From the NCBI RefSeq assembly GCF_026341855.1, contig NZ_JAPENW010000001.1, forward strand, positions 5,943,001 to 6,007,000: a stretch of 64,000 bases of DNA, given 5' to 3'. The notes below the pieces were generated by a model. That model saw only the letters and a list, made by a program, of their open reading frames with translations. It was not told where the DNA came from and did no database searches. This document shows, one piece after another, positions 25,018 to 33,414 of the stretch. Position numbers and translations under genes: made by a program. Every line of letters starts with the position of its first letter. The stretch's first letter is position 1. The stretch is from Streptomyces sp. NBC_00568 (GTDB taxonomy: Bacteria > Actinomycetota > Actinomycetes > Streptomycetales > Streptomycetaceae).

Positions 25018-26025
25018 ATGCTGGAAGGCGACATGAACACTCCCACCCCAGACCCCGAGACTCCCCGCGCCCCGGGCACCGACGCTCCCCGAGCCCCGGA
25101 GTCCGGTGCTTCCCGCGTCCAGTACACCGGTACCGACCGTGTTCCGGAGTCCGGTGCCGACGGCGTCCCGGGCGGTGGCGCTGATCGCGCTCCGGAATCC
25201 GGTGCCGCCCGAGTCGGGGACACAGGTGCTGGTCATGCCCCGGAGTCCGGTGCCGACCGCGTCCCGGGTACCGGTGCTGTCCGTTCCCGGGGCGCCGTCA
25301 GGCCGCCCTCGTTGACGCGGCCCGACGGCACGCCCGTACGCGTTCTCGTCGTCGACGACGATCCGGACCTGGCCGAGGTTCTCTCCGGCGCCCTGCGCTA
25401 CGAGGGCTGGGAGGTCCGCACCGCGGGCGACGGTGCCTCGGCGGCCGCCGAGGCACGCGAACTGCTGCCCGACGCCGTCGTCCTCGACGTGATGCTCCCG
25501 GACACCGACGGCTTCACCGTGCTGCGCGACCTGCACACCGTGCTGCCGGGCGTCTGCGTCCTCTTCCTCACCGCCCGGGACGCCGTGGAGGACCGCATCG
25601 CCGGCATCACGGCGGGCGGCGACGACTACGTCACCAAGCCGTTCAGTCTGGAGGAGGTCGTCGCCCGGCTGCGCGGACTGCTGCGCCGCGCGGGCATGGC
25701 CCGCCGGATCGACGAGGGTCCACGGCTCGTCGTGGGGGACCTGGCGATGGACGAGGAGGCGCGCGAGGTCATCCGGAGCGGCGACCTGATCGAGCTGTCG
25801 CCGACCGAGTTCGAGCTGCTGCGCTTCCTGATGCGCAACCCGCGCCGCGTACTCAGCAAGGCGCAGATCCTCGACCGCGTCTGGTCCTACGACTTCGGGG
25901 GACAGGCCCATGTCGTCGAGCTCTACATCTCCTACCTGCGCAAGAAGGTCGACGCGGGCCGCGAGCCCATGATCCACACGGTCCGGGGCGCCGGGTACGT
26001 CATCAAACCCGCGGCGGGCCGGTGA
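25018..26025 (+). CDS. OmpR-type response regulator with repetitive N-terminal extension
   Basis: Two-component response regulator of 335 residues. Receiver domain about 105-220 with the acidic pair VDDDPD, phosphoacceptor D157 in VVLDVMLPDTDG and KPFSLEE; winged helix about 238-330 (LSPTEFELLRFLMRNPRRVLS). Unusually, the first ~95 residues are a low-complexity Pro/Gly/Ala/Asp segment with degenerate repeats of PESGA and RVP. The ATG at 25018 has GGGAGGAG at good distance, so this extension is probably translated; a second ATG at 25033 (GGAAGG upstream) makes little difference. It overlaps the histidine kinase by four bases and is divergent from the flavin operon it likely controls. Confidence 0.9.
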   Translation: MLEGDMNTPTPDPETPRAPGTDAPRAPESGASRVQYTGTDRVPESGADGVPGGGADRAPESGAARVGDTGAGHAPESGADRVPGTGAVRSRGAVRPPSLTRPDGTPVRVLVVDDDPDLAEVLSGALRYEGWEVRTAGDGASAAAEARELLPDAVVLDVMLPDTDGFTVLRDLHTVLPGVCVLFLTARDAVEDRIAGITAGGDDYVTKPFSLEEVVARLRGLLRRAGMARRIDEGPRLVVGDLAMDEEAREVIRSGDLIELSPTEFELLRFLMRNPRRVLSKAQILDRVWSYDFGGQAHVVELYISYLRKKVDAGREPMIHTVRGAGYVIKPAAGR

Positions 26026-27533
26026 GAGCGAGTATGCGGGCCCGGGCCGGGCGATGGCGGCTCCGGCTGACGGCGGCCCTGCGCGCCCTGCCGCGGCCGC
26101 GCACGATGCGCGCCCGCCTCACCGCCGGGCTCGTGGTGCTGCTCGCCGTCAGCTGCGCCGCCGTCGGCGTGGCGGCGGTGTACGAACTGAACGGCTTCCT
26201 CACCGGCCGCCTCGACCAGCAGCTGCAGGAAGCCGGCGTGCGTTTCCCGGCGAGCCTGGAGCACAACGCGGCGAAGCCGTCCGACCACGACGGCGACGAA
26301 CACGGCGACACCCGCCGGCAGAGCGCCGGCACCTTCGGAGCGCGCCTGGTGGGCGACGACGTCACCAACGCCGCGGTCGTGCCGTCCGGCACCACCGCGG
26401 CCGTCCGGAACGTGGATCCGACCGCCCGCGACGAAGCGGTGCTGGCCGCGGTACCGGTGGACGGCCGTGCCCACACCGTCTGTCTTTCGGGGCTGGGGGA
26501 CTACCGCGTGCTGGCGACGAACGGCCAGGACGGCGACGTGCTGATCACCGGGTTGCCCACGGAGCCGGTCGAAGCGGCCGTCCACCGCCTGGAACTCGTC
26601 GCCTCCCTGGTCCTCGGCGTGGCCCTCGTCGTCGCCGGAGTCGCCGGGGCCCTGTGGGTGCGCTGGTCGCTCCGCCCGCTGAACCGGGTCGCCGCGACCG
26701 CCACCCGGGTCAGTGAACTCCCGCTCGCCAGCGGTGAGGTCGCGCTGCCCCCACGTGCGCCCGAGTCCGACCCACGCAGCGAGGTGGGCCGCGTCGCCAG
26801 TGCCTTCAACCGCATGCTCGGCCATGTCGAGGACGCGCTCACCAAGCGGCACGCGAGCGAGGAACGGCTGCGCACCTTCGCCGCCGACGCCAGCCACGAA
26901 CTGCGCACCCCGGTCGCCTCGGTCCGCGGCCACGCCGAACTCGCGCTGCTGCACCCCGGCCCGGTGCCCCCGAAGGTGACCCGCGCCCTCGAGCGGATCG
27001 CCGCCGAGTCGGCGCGCATGGGGGAGATGGTCGACGACCTGCTTCTGCTCGCCCGCCTCGACGCCGGCCGCCCCCTGGAACGGCTTCCCGTCGACCTCAC
27101 CCACCTCGTTCTCGACGCGGTCACCGATGCCCGCGCCACGGGTCCCGGTCATCGCTGGGTGCTGGAGCTGGCGGAGGAGCCGGTGACCGTGACCGGCGAC
27201 GCCCATCGGCTCCAACAGGTGTTGGCCAACCTGTTGGCCAACGCCCGTGTGCATACACCTGTAGGCACCCGGGTGACGGTGTCCTTGGAGGGTGCCGGCA
27301 CGGAGGCCGTACTGAGGGTCCACGACGACGGACCCGGGGTTCCCGAGGACGTCTGCCCCGGCGTCTTCGAACGCTTCACCCGGGCGGACCGCCGCCGCGC
27401 GGACGGCACCGGCACCGGAGCGGGGCTCGGTCTGTCGATCGTGGCGGCCGTGGTCGAGGCACACGGCGGCACGGTCGGCCTGGAGAGCCGCCCTGGAGCG
27501 ACGACGTTCACGGTACGACTCCCCGCGGCCTGA
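26022..27533 (+). CDS. Sensor histidine kinase
   Basis: Membrane sensor kinase of 503 residues. Two membrane helices (about 33-55 and 190-215) bracket an extracytoplasmic domain of about 130 residues; a HAMP region follows, then the dimerisation helix with FAADASHELRTPVASVRGH (H292 is the phosphorylated residue) and an ATPase domain with NLLANARVHTP, DDGPGVP and the GAGLGLSIV loop. The signal is unknown; the sensor domain has one cysteine (HTVCLSG). GTG start overlapping the regulator stop (GTGA). Its partner is the regulator immediately upstream. Confidence 0.93.
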   Translation: MRASMRARAGRWRLRLTAALRALPRPRTMRARLTAGLVVLLAVSCAAVGVAAVYELNGFLTGRLDQQLQEAGVRFPASLEHNAAKPSDHDGDEHGDTRRQSAGTFGARLVGDDVTNAAVVPSGTTAAVRNVDPTARDEAVLAAVPVDGRAHTVCLSGLGDYRVLATNGQDGDVLITGLPTEPVEAAVHRLELVASLVLGVALVVAGVAGALWVRWSLRPLNRVAATATRVSELPLASGEVALPPRAPESDPRSEVGRVASAFNRMLGHVEDALTKRHASEERLRTFAADASHELRTPVASVRGHAELALLHPGPVPPKVTRALERIAAESARMGEMVDDLLLLARLDAGRPLERLPVDLTHLVLDAVTDARATGPGHRWVLELAEEPVTVTGDAHRLQQVLANLLANARVHTPVGTRVTVSLEGAGTEAVLRVHDDGPGVPEDVCPGVFERFTRADRRRADGTGTGAGLGLSIVAAVVEAHGGTVGLESRPGATTFTVRLPAA

Positions 27534-27585
27534 ACCGCGGTCGGCCTGCCGGTTCCGCGCGGCCCGGGACGCGGGCCCTTGGACC

Positions 27586-27637
27586 CCGCAGCCGCAGCCG
27601 CAGCCGCAGCCGCAGGGGCAGGGGCAGGGGCAGGGGT
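27586..27637. repeat. (GCAGCC)n and (GGGGCA)n hexanucleotide runs
   Basis: About five GCAGCC units followed directly by about four GGGGCA units and GGGGTAGG, just after the kinase gene. Simple-sequence tract, not coding. Confidence 0.8.
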
Positions 27638-27747
27638 AGGTAGAGGGGCGGTTCGGCGGCTTCCCGAGGCGCGGTACGCCGGGCCCGTGCGCCCGAGAGG
27701 GCTGGTCCGCCCCTCGGGCCGCGGCCCGAGGCGCGGTCCGGCGTTCT

Positions 27748-27787
27748 GTCAGTACCGGGTGGGCGCCGTCAGTACCGGGTGAGCGCC
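27748..27787. repeat. 20-bp tandem duplication at the end of the transpeptidase gene
   Basis: GTCAGTACCGGGTGGGCGCC is followed directly by the same sequence with one change (A for G). The second copy holds the last codons and stop of the minus-strand gene; the first copy repeats them just beyond the stop. Looks like replication slippage. Confidence 0.85.
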
Positions 27788-28467
27788 GTCGCCCCGCTCG
27801 CCGTGCCGATGGCGATGTGCGGCTCGCGCGCGGGGTCGGCCCACGCGAGGATCCGCCGCATCGCGCCCGCCGGAACGGACACACAACCGGCCGTGGCCCC
27901 GCTCCCGTCGACGTGCAGGAAGATCCCCGCGCCGCGGCCGCGTACCGGCCGCTCGTAGTTGAAGCCGATGACGACGGCGTGCGCGTACTGCTTCCGGTAG
28001 GTGATCAGATGCTCGGACTCGCCGGCCCGGCAGTCCGCGGGGCGCGGCTCGGTCCACCTGTTGTACGAGCGGGACGCGTTGTCCTGGCACCACCAGGAGC
28101 CCTCACGCACCGGGCGGTACGGCATCGAGGTCCCCTCCGGCTCCGCTTCGATCCCGAAGGCGTACGGCAGCTCGTACAACCCCGTGGGTGTGGTGTTCGT
28201 GCCCTGGCGCCGCGACCGGCCCTCGACCAGTCCGCCCGCCCCGAACCGCGCGCGGGCGGACCCGGCCCGCACCCAGCGCCCACCGCGCCGGTCCCACCAC
28301 GTGAGCGTCCCCGACGTCGCCTTCCCGCGCGGTGCCTGAGCGGTGATCAGCTGGGTTCCGCCGCCGGTGTCGGTCATCCGCGCGGGCAGTTCGCGCAGGG
28401 GTGGCGGCCCGCCCGGGGCCAGGGTGAGCAGGGACGCGGACGCGAGGGCGGCGGCTCCGAGGCGCAT
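27769..28467 (-). CDS. Secreted L,D-transpeptidase-family protein
   Basis: Exported protein of 232 residues with a signal peptide (LGAAALASASLLTLAPGG). The middle and end match YkuD-like L,D-transpeptidases: TPTGLYELPYAFG, HAVVIGFNYE and the active-site region GIFLHVDGSGATAGCVSVP with its histidine and cysteine. It may cross-link peptidoglycan or attach proteins to it, or only share the fold. Stop codon lies in a 20-bp tandem duplication. It lies just after the PNPOx-like gene, with only three bases between. Confidence 0.82.
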   Translation of the reverse strand: MRLGAAALASASLLTLAPGGPPPLRELPARMTDTGGGTQLITAQAPRGKATSGTLTWWDRRGGRWVRAGSARARFGAGGLVEGRSRRQGTNTTPTGLYELPYAFGIEAEPEGTSMPYRPVREGSWWCQDNASRSYNRWTEPRPADCRAGESEHLITYRKQYAHAVVIGFNYERPVRGRGAGIFLHVDGSGATAGCVSVPAGAMRRILAWADPAREPHIAIGTASGATALTRY

Positions 28468-28470
28468 GGC

Positions 28471-29058
28471 TCAGACGGTACTGGGGGGCAACGGGAGCGG
28501 CAGCCCGGGCAGTCCGTCCAGGCTCGTCGCGATGTGGTCCTTCTTGGTGAAGTAATCGTTCAGCGAGACGTCGTCCTCGCGCGCGAAGCGCCTGGCGTGC
28601 AGATCGCGGTCCTCGTCGTAGGACATGAAGGGCACGGCGTAGCCGCAGGTGTCGCGGACCAGCTCGGCGGTCACGACGATGATCGCGCGCAGTCCGTGCG
28701 GGGTCGGGTCGACGGCGGCGAAGTGGCCGAGGAGTTCCTTGAAGCGCGGGTCGTCGCGGAAGACCGGCTCGCCGTGGCCGTGCACCCGGACGATGTTGGG
28801 CGGGCCCTGGAAGGCGCACCACATCAGGGTGATCCGGCCGTTCTCGCGCAGATGCGCGATCGTCTCGGCGTTGCTCCCGGCGAAGTCCAGATAGGCCACG
28901 GTCTGCTCGTCGAGCACGGCGAAGGAGCCGGTGAGCCCTTTGGGGGAGAGGTTGACCGTGCCGTCCCCGGACAGCGGCGCGGTCGCGGTGAAGAAGAGGG
29001 GCTGCGCCTCGATGAAGGTGCGGAGGCGGCCGTCTATGCGCTCATAGGTCTTTCCCAT
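28471..29058 (-). CDS. Pyridoxamine 5'-phosphate oxidase-family protein
   Basis: Flavin- or F420-binding split-barrel protein of 195 residues: FFTATAPLSGDGTVNLSPKG, VAYLDFAGSNAETIAHLRENGRITL and NIVRVHGHGEPV are typical of the general stress/PNPOx-like group, which is not the true PdxH. Substrate unknown. No ribosome site precedes the ATG; the promoter places the transcript start close to it, so the message is probably leaderless. It is followed directly by the L,D-transpeptidase gene, probably as one transcript. Confidence 0.87.
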   Translation of the reverse strand: MGKTYERIDGRLRTFIEAQPLFFTATAPLSGDGTVNLSPKGLTGSFAVLDEQTVAYLDFAGSNAETIAHLRENGRITLMWCAFQGPPNIVRVHGHGEPVFRDDPRFKELLGHFAAVDPTPHGLRAIIVVTAELVRDTCGYAVPFMSYDEDRDLHARRFAREDDVSLNDYFTKKDHIATSLDGLPGLPLPLPPSTV

Positions 29059-29099
29059 GTCTAACGATTATCCGGGAAAGCCTTTCGCCCGTCTAACGA
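29059..29099 (-). promoter_or_regulatory. Promoter with TCGTTAGAC direct repeats
   Basis: Minus strand: -35 TTAGAC (29091-29096), 18-base spacer, -10 GATAAT (29067-29072), eight bases before the PNPOx ATG. The nonamer TCGTTAGAC occurs twice, 32 bases apart (29059-29067 and 29091-29099), once over the -35 and once at the transcription start. That arrangement suggests a repressor bound to both copies. Confidence 0.65.
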
Positions 29100-29192
29100 A
29101 TTGCCGGTTCCGGCGACGCCGTTCAGGGGCATCGCCGGAACCCCGTGGCCGCCCCGGCCGGCGCTGGCGGGGCGGTCACATCGCCTGTCACA

Positions 29193-30026
29193 TCACTGGG
29201 TGACCGTGCAGGCGGCGAGGGAGTCAAGCCCTGTCGGCTTGGCGGCGGTGCGGCCGATGGAGATCGCGATGCGGTCGATCGTGGAGGTCCGCTTGTCCTT
29301 GAGGGGGCCGAGGATCGCGTTCTGGACGAAGTTGGGGCCGCCCTGCCCGGCGGTGTCGGCCAGGCGGGTGTTGGCCTCGGCGATCTGGGTGTTCAGCAGG
29401 GCGAGGTTGCGGTCGACCTCGGCCTTCGCGGAGGCCGGGACGGCGGGCAGCTGCGACGCGACGTCCGGGCAGGTGATGGCGCCCGCGGCGGTGGCCGCAC
29501 CCGTGTCACCGGCTGCCCCGCCCGCCTGTGCGGTGGCCGGCGCGCTGGGCGCGGCGCTGCCGGTGGCCGCTCCCCCCGCTCCGTCGAGCGTGCACGGCGC
29601 CAGCGCGTCGAGGCCCTGCGGCTTGGCGGCCGTGCGTCCGATGGCCGTCGCGATGCGGTTGACGGTGGCGACGCGCTTGTCCTTGAGGGGGCCGAGGATC
29701 GCGTTCTGGACGAAGTTCGGGCCGCCCTGCCCGGCGGTGTCCACCAGTCGCTTGTTCGCCTCGGCGATCTGGGTGTTCAGCAGGGCGAGGTTGCGGTCGA
29801 CCTCGGCCTTCGCGGACGCGGGCACCGCGGGCAGGCTCGGCGCGACGGCCGGGCAGTTCACCGTGCCCGCTGCGGCGGCCTTCGTCGTGGCGTTCGTGGC
29901 GCCCTTCCCGGGGGTCTCGCCCGCCAGGGCGCTGCCGGCGATCACCGCGGCGGACAGCACGACGGCGGACGCTCCGCCGATCATCACGACGCGCCGCTTG
30001 TTGTACTTCGGAAGAGCCCTGGACAT
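29193..30026 (-). CDS. Secreted protein with two Cys-framed ~90-residue repeats
   Basis: Exported protein of 277 residues with no family I recognise. A signal peptide (about residues 1-36, ending ALAGE) is followed by two near-identical repeats, about 57-146 and 185-274, joined by an Ala/Gly-rich linker. I count about 74 of 90 positions identical. Each repeat begins and ends with a cysteine at the same spacing (C58-C145 and C186-C273), suggesting one disulfide per repeat, with helical segments such as AKAEVDRNLALLNTQIAEAN and the invariant GGPNFVQNAILGPLKDKR. Function unknown; possibly spore- or envelope-associated. ATG at 30026 has GAGG upstream. Confidence 0.75.
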   Translation of the reverse strand: MSRALPKYNKRRVVMIGGASAVVLSAAVIAGSALAGETPGKGATNATTKAAAAGTVNCPAVAPSLPAVPASAKAEVDRNLALLNTQIAEANKRLVDTAGQGGPNFVQNAILGPLKDKRVATVNRIATAIGRTAAKPQGLDALAPCTLDGAGGAATGSAAPSAPATAQAGGAAGDTGAATAAGAITCPDVASQLPAVPASAKAEVDRNLALLNTQIAEANTRLADTAGQGGPNFVQNAILGPLKDKRTSTIDRIAISIGRTAAKPTGLDSLAACTVTQ

Positions 30027-30206
30027 GCGGAAGCCTCATTCGGGTCGGGGGTCGGGGGCCGCCTGGGGGTCGTCCGGGCGGTGGTTGTCCGTGGTGCTGC
30101 CGTACGCGAACGCGGCGCCTGCGTTCAGCGGGAGATACGCGAAAGCGGTTTCCCGCGTTCAAGCGCCCCGAAGATTCCGTCGGTTCCGTCGCCGGGCGGG
30201 CCGAGA

Positions 30207-30247
30207 TTGACGAACCATGCAGACTCCTGCATACTCATGCATGTCAG
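30207..30247 (+). promoter_or_regulatory. argG promoter with ARG-box dyads
   Basis: -35 TTGACG (30207-30212), 17-base spacer, -10 CATACT (30230-30235). A perfect dyad ATGCAG-ACTC-CTGCAT fills the spacer and reaches the -10, followed by GCAT-ACTC-ATGC and the palindrome ATGCAT. This is the expected ArgR operator position for argG. Confidence 0.8.
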
Positions 30248-30271
30248 CGAATGCACTGTGAGGAGAATCCC

Positions 30272-31465
30272 GTGACCGAGCGCGTCGTACTCGCCTATTC
30301 AGGCGGTCTGGACACCTCCGTCGCCATCGGTTGGATCGCCGAGGAGACGGGCGCCGAGGTCATCGCCGTAGCGGTCGACGTCGGCCAGGGCGGCGAGGAC
30401 CTGGATGTCATCCGCAAGCGCGCCATCGCCTGCGGTGCCGTCGAGGCCGAGGTCGCGGATGCCAAGGACGAGTTCGCCGACGAGTACTGCCTTCCGGCGA
30501 TCAAGGCCAACGCCCTCTACATGGACCGCTACCCGCTGGTCTCCGCCCTCTCCCGGCCGACGATCGTCAAGCACCTCGTCGCCGCCGCCCAGAAGCACGG
30601 CGCCACCACGGTCGCCCACGGCTGCACGGGCAAGGGCAACGACCAGGTGCGGTTCGAGGCCGGCATCGTCGCCCTCGCCCCCGACCTCAAGTGCATCGCG
30701 CCGGTCCGTGACTACGCGATGACCCGGGACAAGGCGATCGCGTTCTGCGAGGAGAAGCAGCTCCCGATCGCCACCACCAAGAAGTCCCCCTACTCCATCG
30801 ACCAGAACGTCTTCGGACGCGCGGTCGAGACGGGCTTCCTGGAGGACATCTGGAACGCCCCGATCGAGGACATCTACGAGTACACCTCGAACCCGGCCGA
30901 GCACCGCGAGGCCGACGAGGTCGTCATCACCTTCAAGCAGGGCGTCCCGGTCGCCATCGACGGCAAGCCCGTCAGCGTGCTCCAGGCCATCCAGCAGCTC
31001 AACGAGCGCGCCGGCGCCCAGGGCATCGGCCGGATCGACATGGTCGAGGACCGGCTCGTGGGCATCAAGTCCCGTGAGGTGTACGAGGCTCCGGGCGCGA
31101 TCGCGCTGATCACCGCGCACCAGGAGCTGGAGAACGTCACCGTCGAGCGTGAACTCGCCCGCTACAAGCGGCAGGTCGAGCAGCGCTGGGGCGAACTGGT
31201 CTACGACGGCCAGTGGTTCTCTCCGCTGAAGCGCGCCCTGGACGGTTTCATCGACGAGGCCAGCCAGCACGTCAACGGCGACATCCGGATGACCCTGCAC
31301 GGCGGCCGCGCGGTAGTCACCGGCCGGCGCTCCGACACCTCGCTCTACGACTTCGACCTCGCGACGTACGACACGGGCGACACCTTCGACCAGGCCGCGG
31401 CCAAGGGCTTCATCGACATCTACAGCCTGTCGTCGAAGATCGCCGCCAAGCGGGATCTGGCCTGA
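30272..31465 (+). CDS. argG: Argininosuccinate synthase
   Basis: Joins citrulline and aspartate with ATP to form argininosuccinate. 397 residues, the usual short bacterial form. The PP-loop AYSGGLDTS is at residue 8 onward, and GCTGKGNDQVRFE, KKSPYSIDQN and MTLHGGRAVVTGRRS are intact. GTG at 30272 chosen because GAGGAG precedes it at seven bases; an in-frame ATG 21 bases upstream would add CEENP-type residues overlapping that site. argH follows 307 bases later, separated by a palindromic element. Confidence 0.97.
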   Translation: MTERVVLAYSGGLDTSVAIGWIAEETGAEVIAVAVDVGQGGEDLDVIRKRAIACGAVEAEVADAKDEFADEYCLPAIKANALYMDRYPLVSALSRPTIVKHLVAAAQKHGATTVAHGCTGKGNDQVRFEAGIVALAPDLKCIAPVRDYAMTRDKAIAFCEEKQLPIATTKKSPYSIDQNVFGRAVETGFLEDIWNAPIEDIYEYTSNPAEHREADEVVITFKQGVPVAIDGKPVSVLQAIQQLNERAGAQGIGRIDMVEDRLVGIKSREVYEAPGAIALITAHQELENVTVERELARYKRQVEQRWGELVYDGQWFSPLKRALDGFIDEASQHVNGDIRMTLHGGRAVVTGRRSDTSLYDFDLATYDTGDTFDQAAAKGFIDIYSLSSKIAAKRDLA

Positions 31466-31522
31466 GCCGCACGGGACTCGGCGCGGACCGCGTCGTGTCC
31501 GCCCCGAAGCCTCCCGAGCACG

Positions 31523-31699
31523 AGGGCGTGTCCGTAAAGTCTCGTCTGCCCGGCGACGCCTGGCACGCACTCTCGCCGCACCGGGCGAAGACCCAAGTAC
31601 GTCCAGTACGAGGGTCTGCGCCCGGCACGCCGAGAGCACGCACCAGACGCCGCCGGGCCCGCCCTTCGGGCGGACGACGCGACTTTGCGGACACGCCCT
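31523..31699. mobile_element. MITE-like palindromic element between argG and argH
   Basis: A 177-bp element with near-perfect terminal inverted repeats (AGGGCGTGTCCGTAAAGTC and its complement with one mismatch). The inner sequence continues as an imperfect palindrome: CCTGGCACGCACTCTCGCC on the left matches GGCGTGCCGAGAGCACG-type sequence on the right, meeting near AAGTACGTCCAGTACG. It encodes nothing. The 307-base argG-argH gap holds only this element and the argH ribosome site. Similar AGGGCGTGTCC-ended palindromes are, to my recollection, dispersed in Streptomyces genomes. It might also act as a terminator after argG. Confidence 0.75.
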
Positions 31700-31772
31700 A
31701 GCCTGGCAGCCGCCTCCTCACGCACGCGTGGGGAGGCGGCGGCACATCCACACCTTTCGAGGAGTAACGCAA

Positions 31773-33206
31773 GTGAGCAGCAACAGCGGTGACGTCCGGC
31801 TCTGGGGCGGACGGTTCGCCGACGGTCCCGCCGAGGCCCTGGCCAAGCTGTCCGCGTCGGTCCACTTCGACTGGCGCCTCGCGCCGTACGACATCGCCGG
31901 TTCGCGCGCCCACGCGCGCGTGCTGCACGGGGCGGGGCTGCTCACCGAGGACGAGCTCACCCGGATGATCGAGGGCCTCGACCGGCTGGAGTCCGATGTC
32001 GCCGACGGCTCCTTCGTCGGCACGATCGCCGACGAGGACGTGCACACGGCTCTCGAGCGCGGCCTCCTCGAACGCCTCGGCCCCGACCTCGGCGGCAAGC
32101 TGCGCGCCGGCCGCTCCCGCAACGACCAGGTGGCCACGCTCTTCCGGATGTACCTGCGCGACCACGCCCGGATCATCGGCGGCCTGATCGCCGACCTCCA
32201 GGAGTCGCTGATCGGGCTCGCGGAGGCCCACCCGGACGTGGCGATGCCCGGCCGCACCCACCTCCAGCACGCCCAGCCGGTGCTGTTCGCCCACCACGTC
32301 CTCGCCCATGTCCAGTCCCTGTCCCGGGACGCGGAGCGGCTGCGCCAGTGGGACGAGCGGACGGCCGTCTCGCCGTACGGTTCCGGCGCCCTGGCGGGCT
32401 CCTCCCTCGGCCTGGACCCGGAGGCGGTCGCGAAGGACCTCGGCTTCGAGCACGGCAGCGCCGCCAACTCCATCGACGGCACGGCCTCCCGCGACTTCGT
32501 GGCGGAGTTCGCCTTCATCACCGCGATGATCGGTGTGAACCTCTCCCGGATCGCCGAAGAGGTCATCATCTGGAACACGAAGGAGTTCTCCTTCGTCACC
32601 CTCCACGACGCGTTCTCCACCGGCTCGTCGATCATGCCGCAGAAGAAGAACCCGGACATCGCCGAACTCGCGCGCGGCAAGTCGGGCCGCCTGATCGGCA
32701 ATCTGACCGGGCTGATGGCCACGCTCAAGGCCCTGCCCCTCGCGTACAACCGCGACCTCCAGGAGGACAAGGAGCCGGTCTTCGACTCCTGCGACCAACT
32801 GGAGGTCCTGCTCCCCGCGTTCACCGGCATGATGGCCACGCTGACCGTCCACCGCGAGCGCATGGAGGAGCTGGCCCCGGCCGGCTTCTCGCTCGCCACC
32901 GACATCGCCGAGTGGCTGGTCAAGCAGGGCGTGCCCTTCCGTGTCGCGCACGAGGTCGCCGGTGAGTGCGTGAAGGTCGCCGAGGCGGACGGCAAGGAAC
33001 TGGACGAGCTGACCGACGAGCAGTTCGCGAAGATCTCCGCGCATCTGACGCCGGAGGTGCGGTCCGTCCTCAACGTCCACGGCGCCCTCGCCTCCCGCGA
33101 CGGCCGCGGCGGTACGGCGCCCAGCGCGGTCGCCGTCCAACTCGCCGAGATCAAGACGGACGTCGCCGCCCAGCAGGCGTGGGCGGTGGCGAAGCACAAG
33201 AAGTAG
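31773..33206 (+). CDS. argH: Argininosuccinate lyase
   Basis: Splits argininosuccinate to arginine and fumarate, the last step. 477 residues, normal for the fumarase/aspartase superfamily. Starts with LWGGRFADGP, contains HTHLQHAQP-like GRTHLQHAQPVL and the signature loop GSSIMPQKKNPD. GTG at 31773 follows GAGGAG. It should be co-regulated with argG, but the MITE-like hairpin lies between, and no clear ARG box precedes it here. Confidence 0.97.
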   Translation: MSSNSGDVRLWGGRFADGPAEALAKLSASVHFDWRLAPYDIAGSRAHARVLHGAGLLTEDELTRMIEGLDRLESDVADGSFVGTIADEDVHTALERGLLERLGPDLGGKLRAGRSRNDQVATLFRMYLRDHARIIGGLIADLQESLIGLAEAHPDVAMPGRTHLQHAQPVLFAHHVLAHVQSLSRDAERLRQWDERTAVSPYGSGALAGSSLGLDPEAVAKDLGFEHGSAANSIDGTASRDFVAEFAFITAMIGVNLSRIAEEVIIWNTKEFSFVTLHDAFSTGSSIMPQKKNPDIAELARGKSGRLIGNLTGLMATLKALPLAYNRDLQEDKEPVFDSCDQLEVLLPAFTGMMATLTVHRERMEELAPAGFSLATDIAEWLVKQGVPFRVAHEVAGECVKVAEADGKELDELTDEQFAKISAHLTPEVRSVLNVHGALASRDGRGGTAPSAVAVQLAEIKTDVAAQQAWAVAKHKK

Positions 33207-33414
33207 CCGCGGCGCGGACGCCCGCGGGGAAGCGGAAGCCGGACCAGTCCCGGCACGCACGCTCCGCGGGACCGGATCGGGGCCGGGGCGGCTGCCCCTC
33301 CCGGGCGCGGAAGAGCGGACGCGGTTCGCGTACGGGTGCGGGTGCCGTTCGACGGAGGGCATCGCGGGTTACGTTGGTCGGGTGCCGTAAAGGAGCCGAC
33401 CGAACGGAGCCGCG

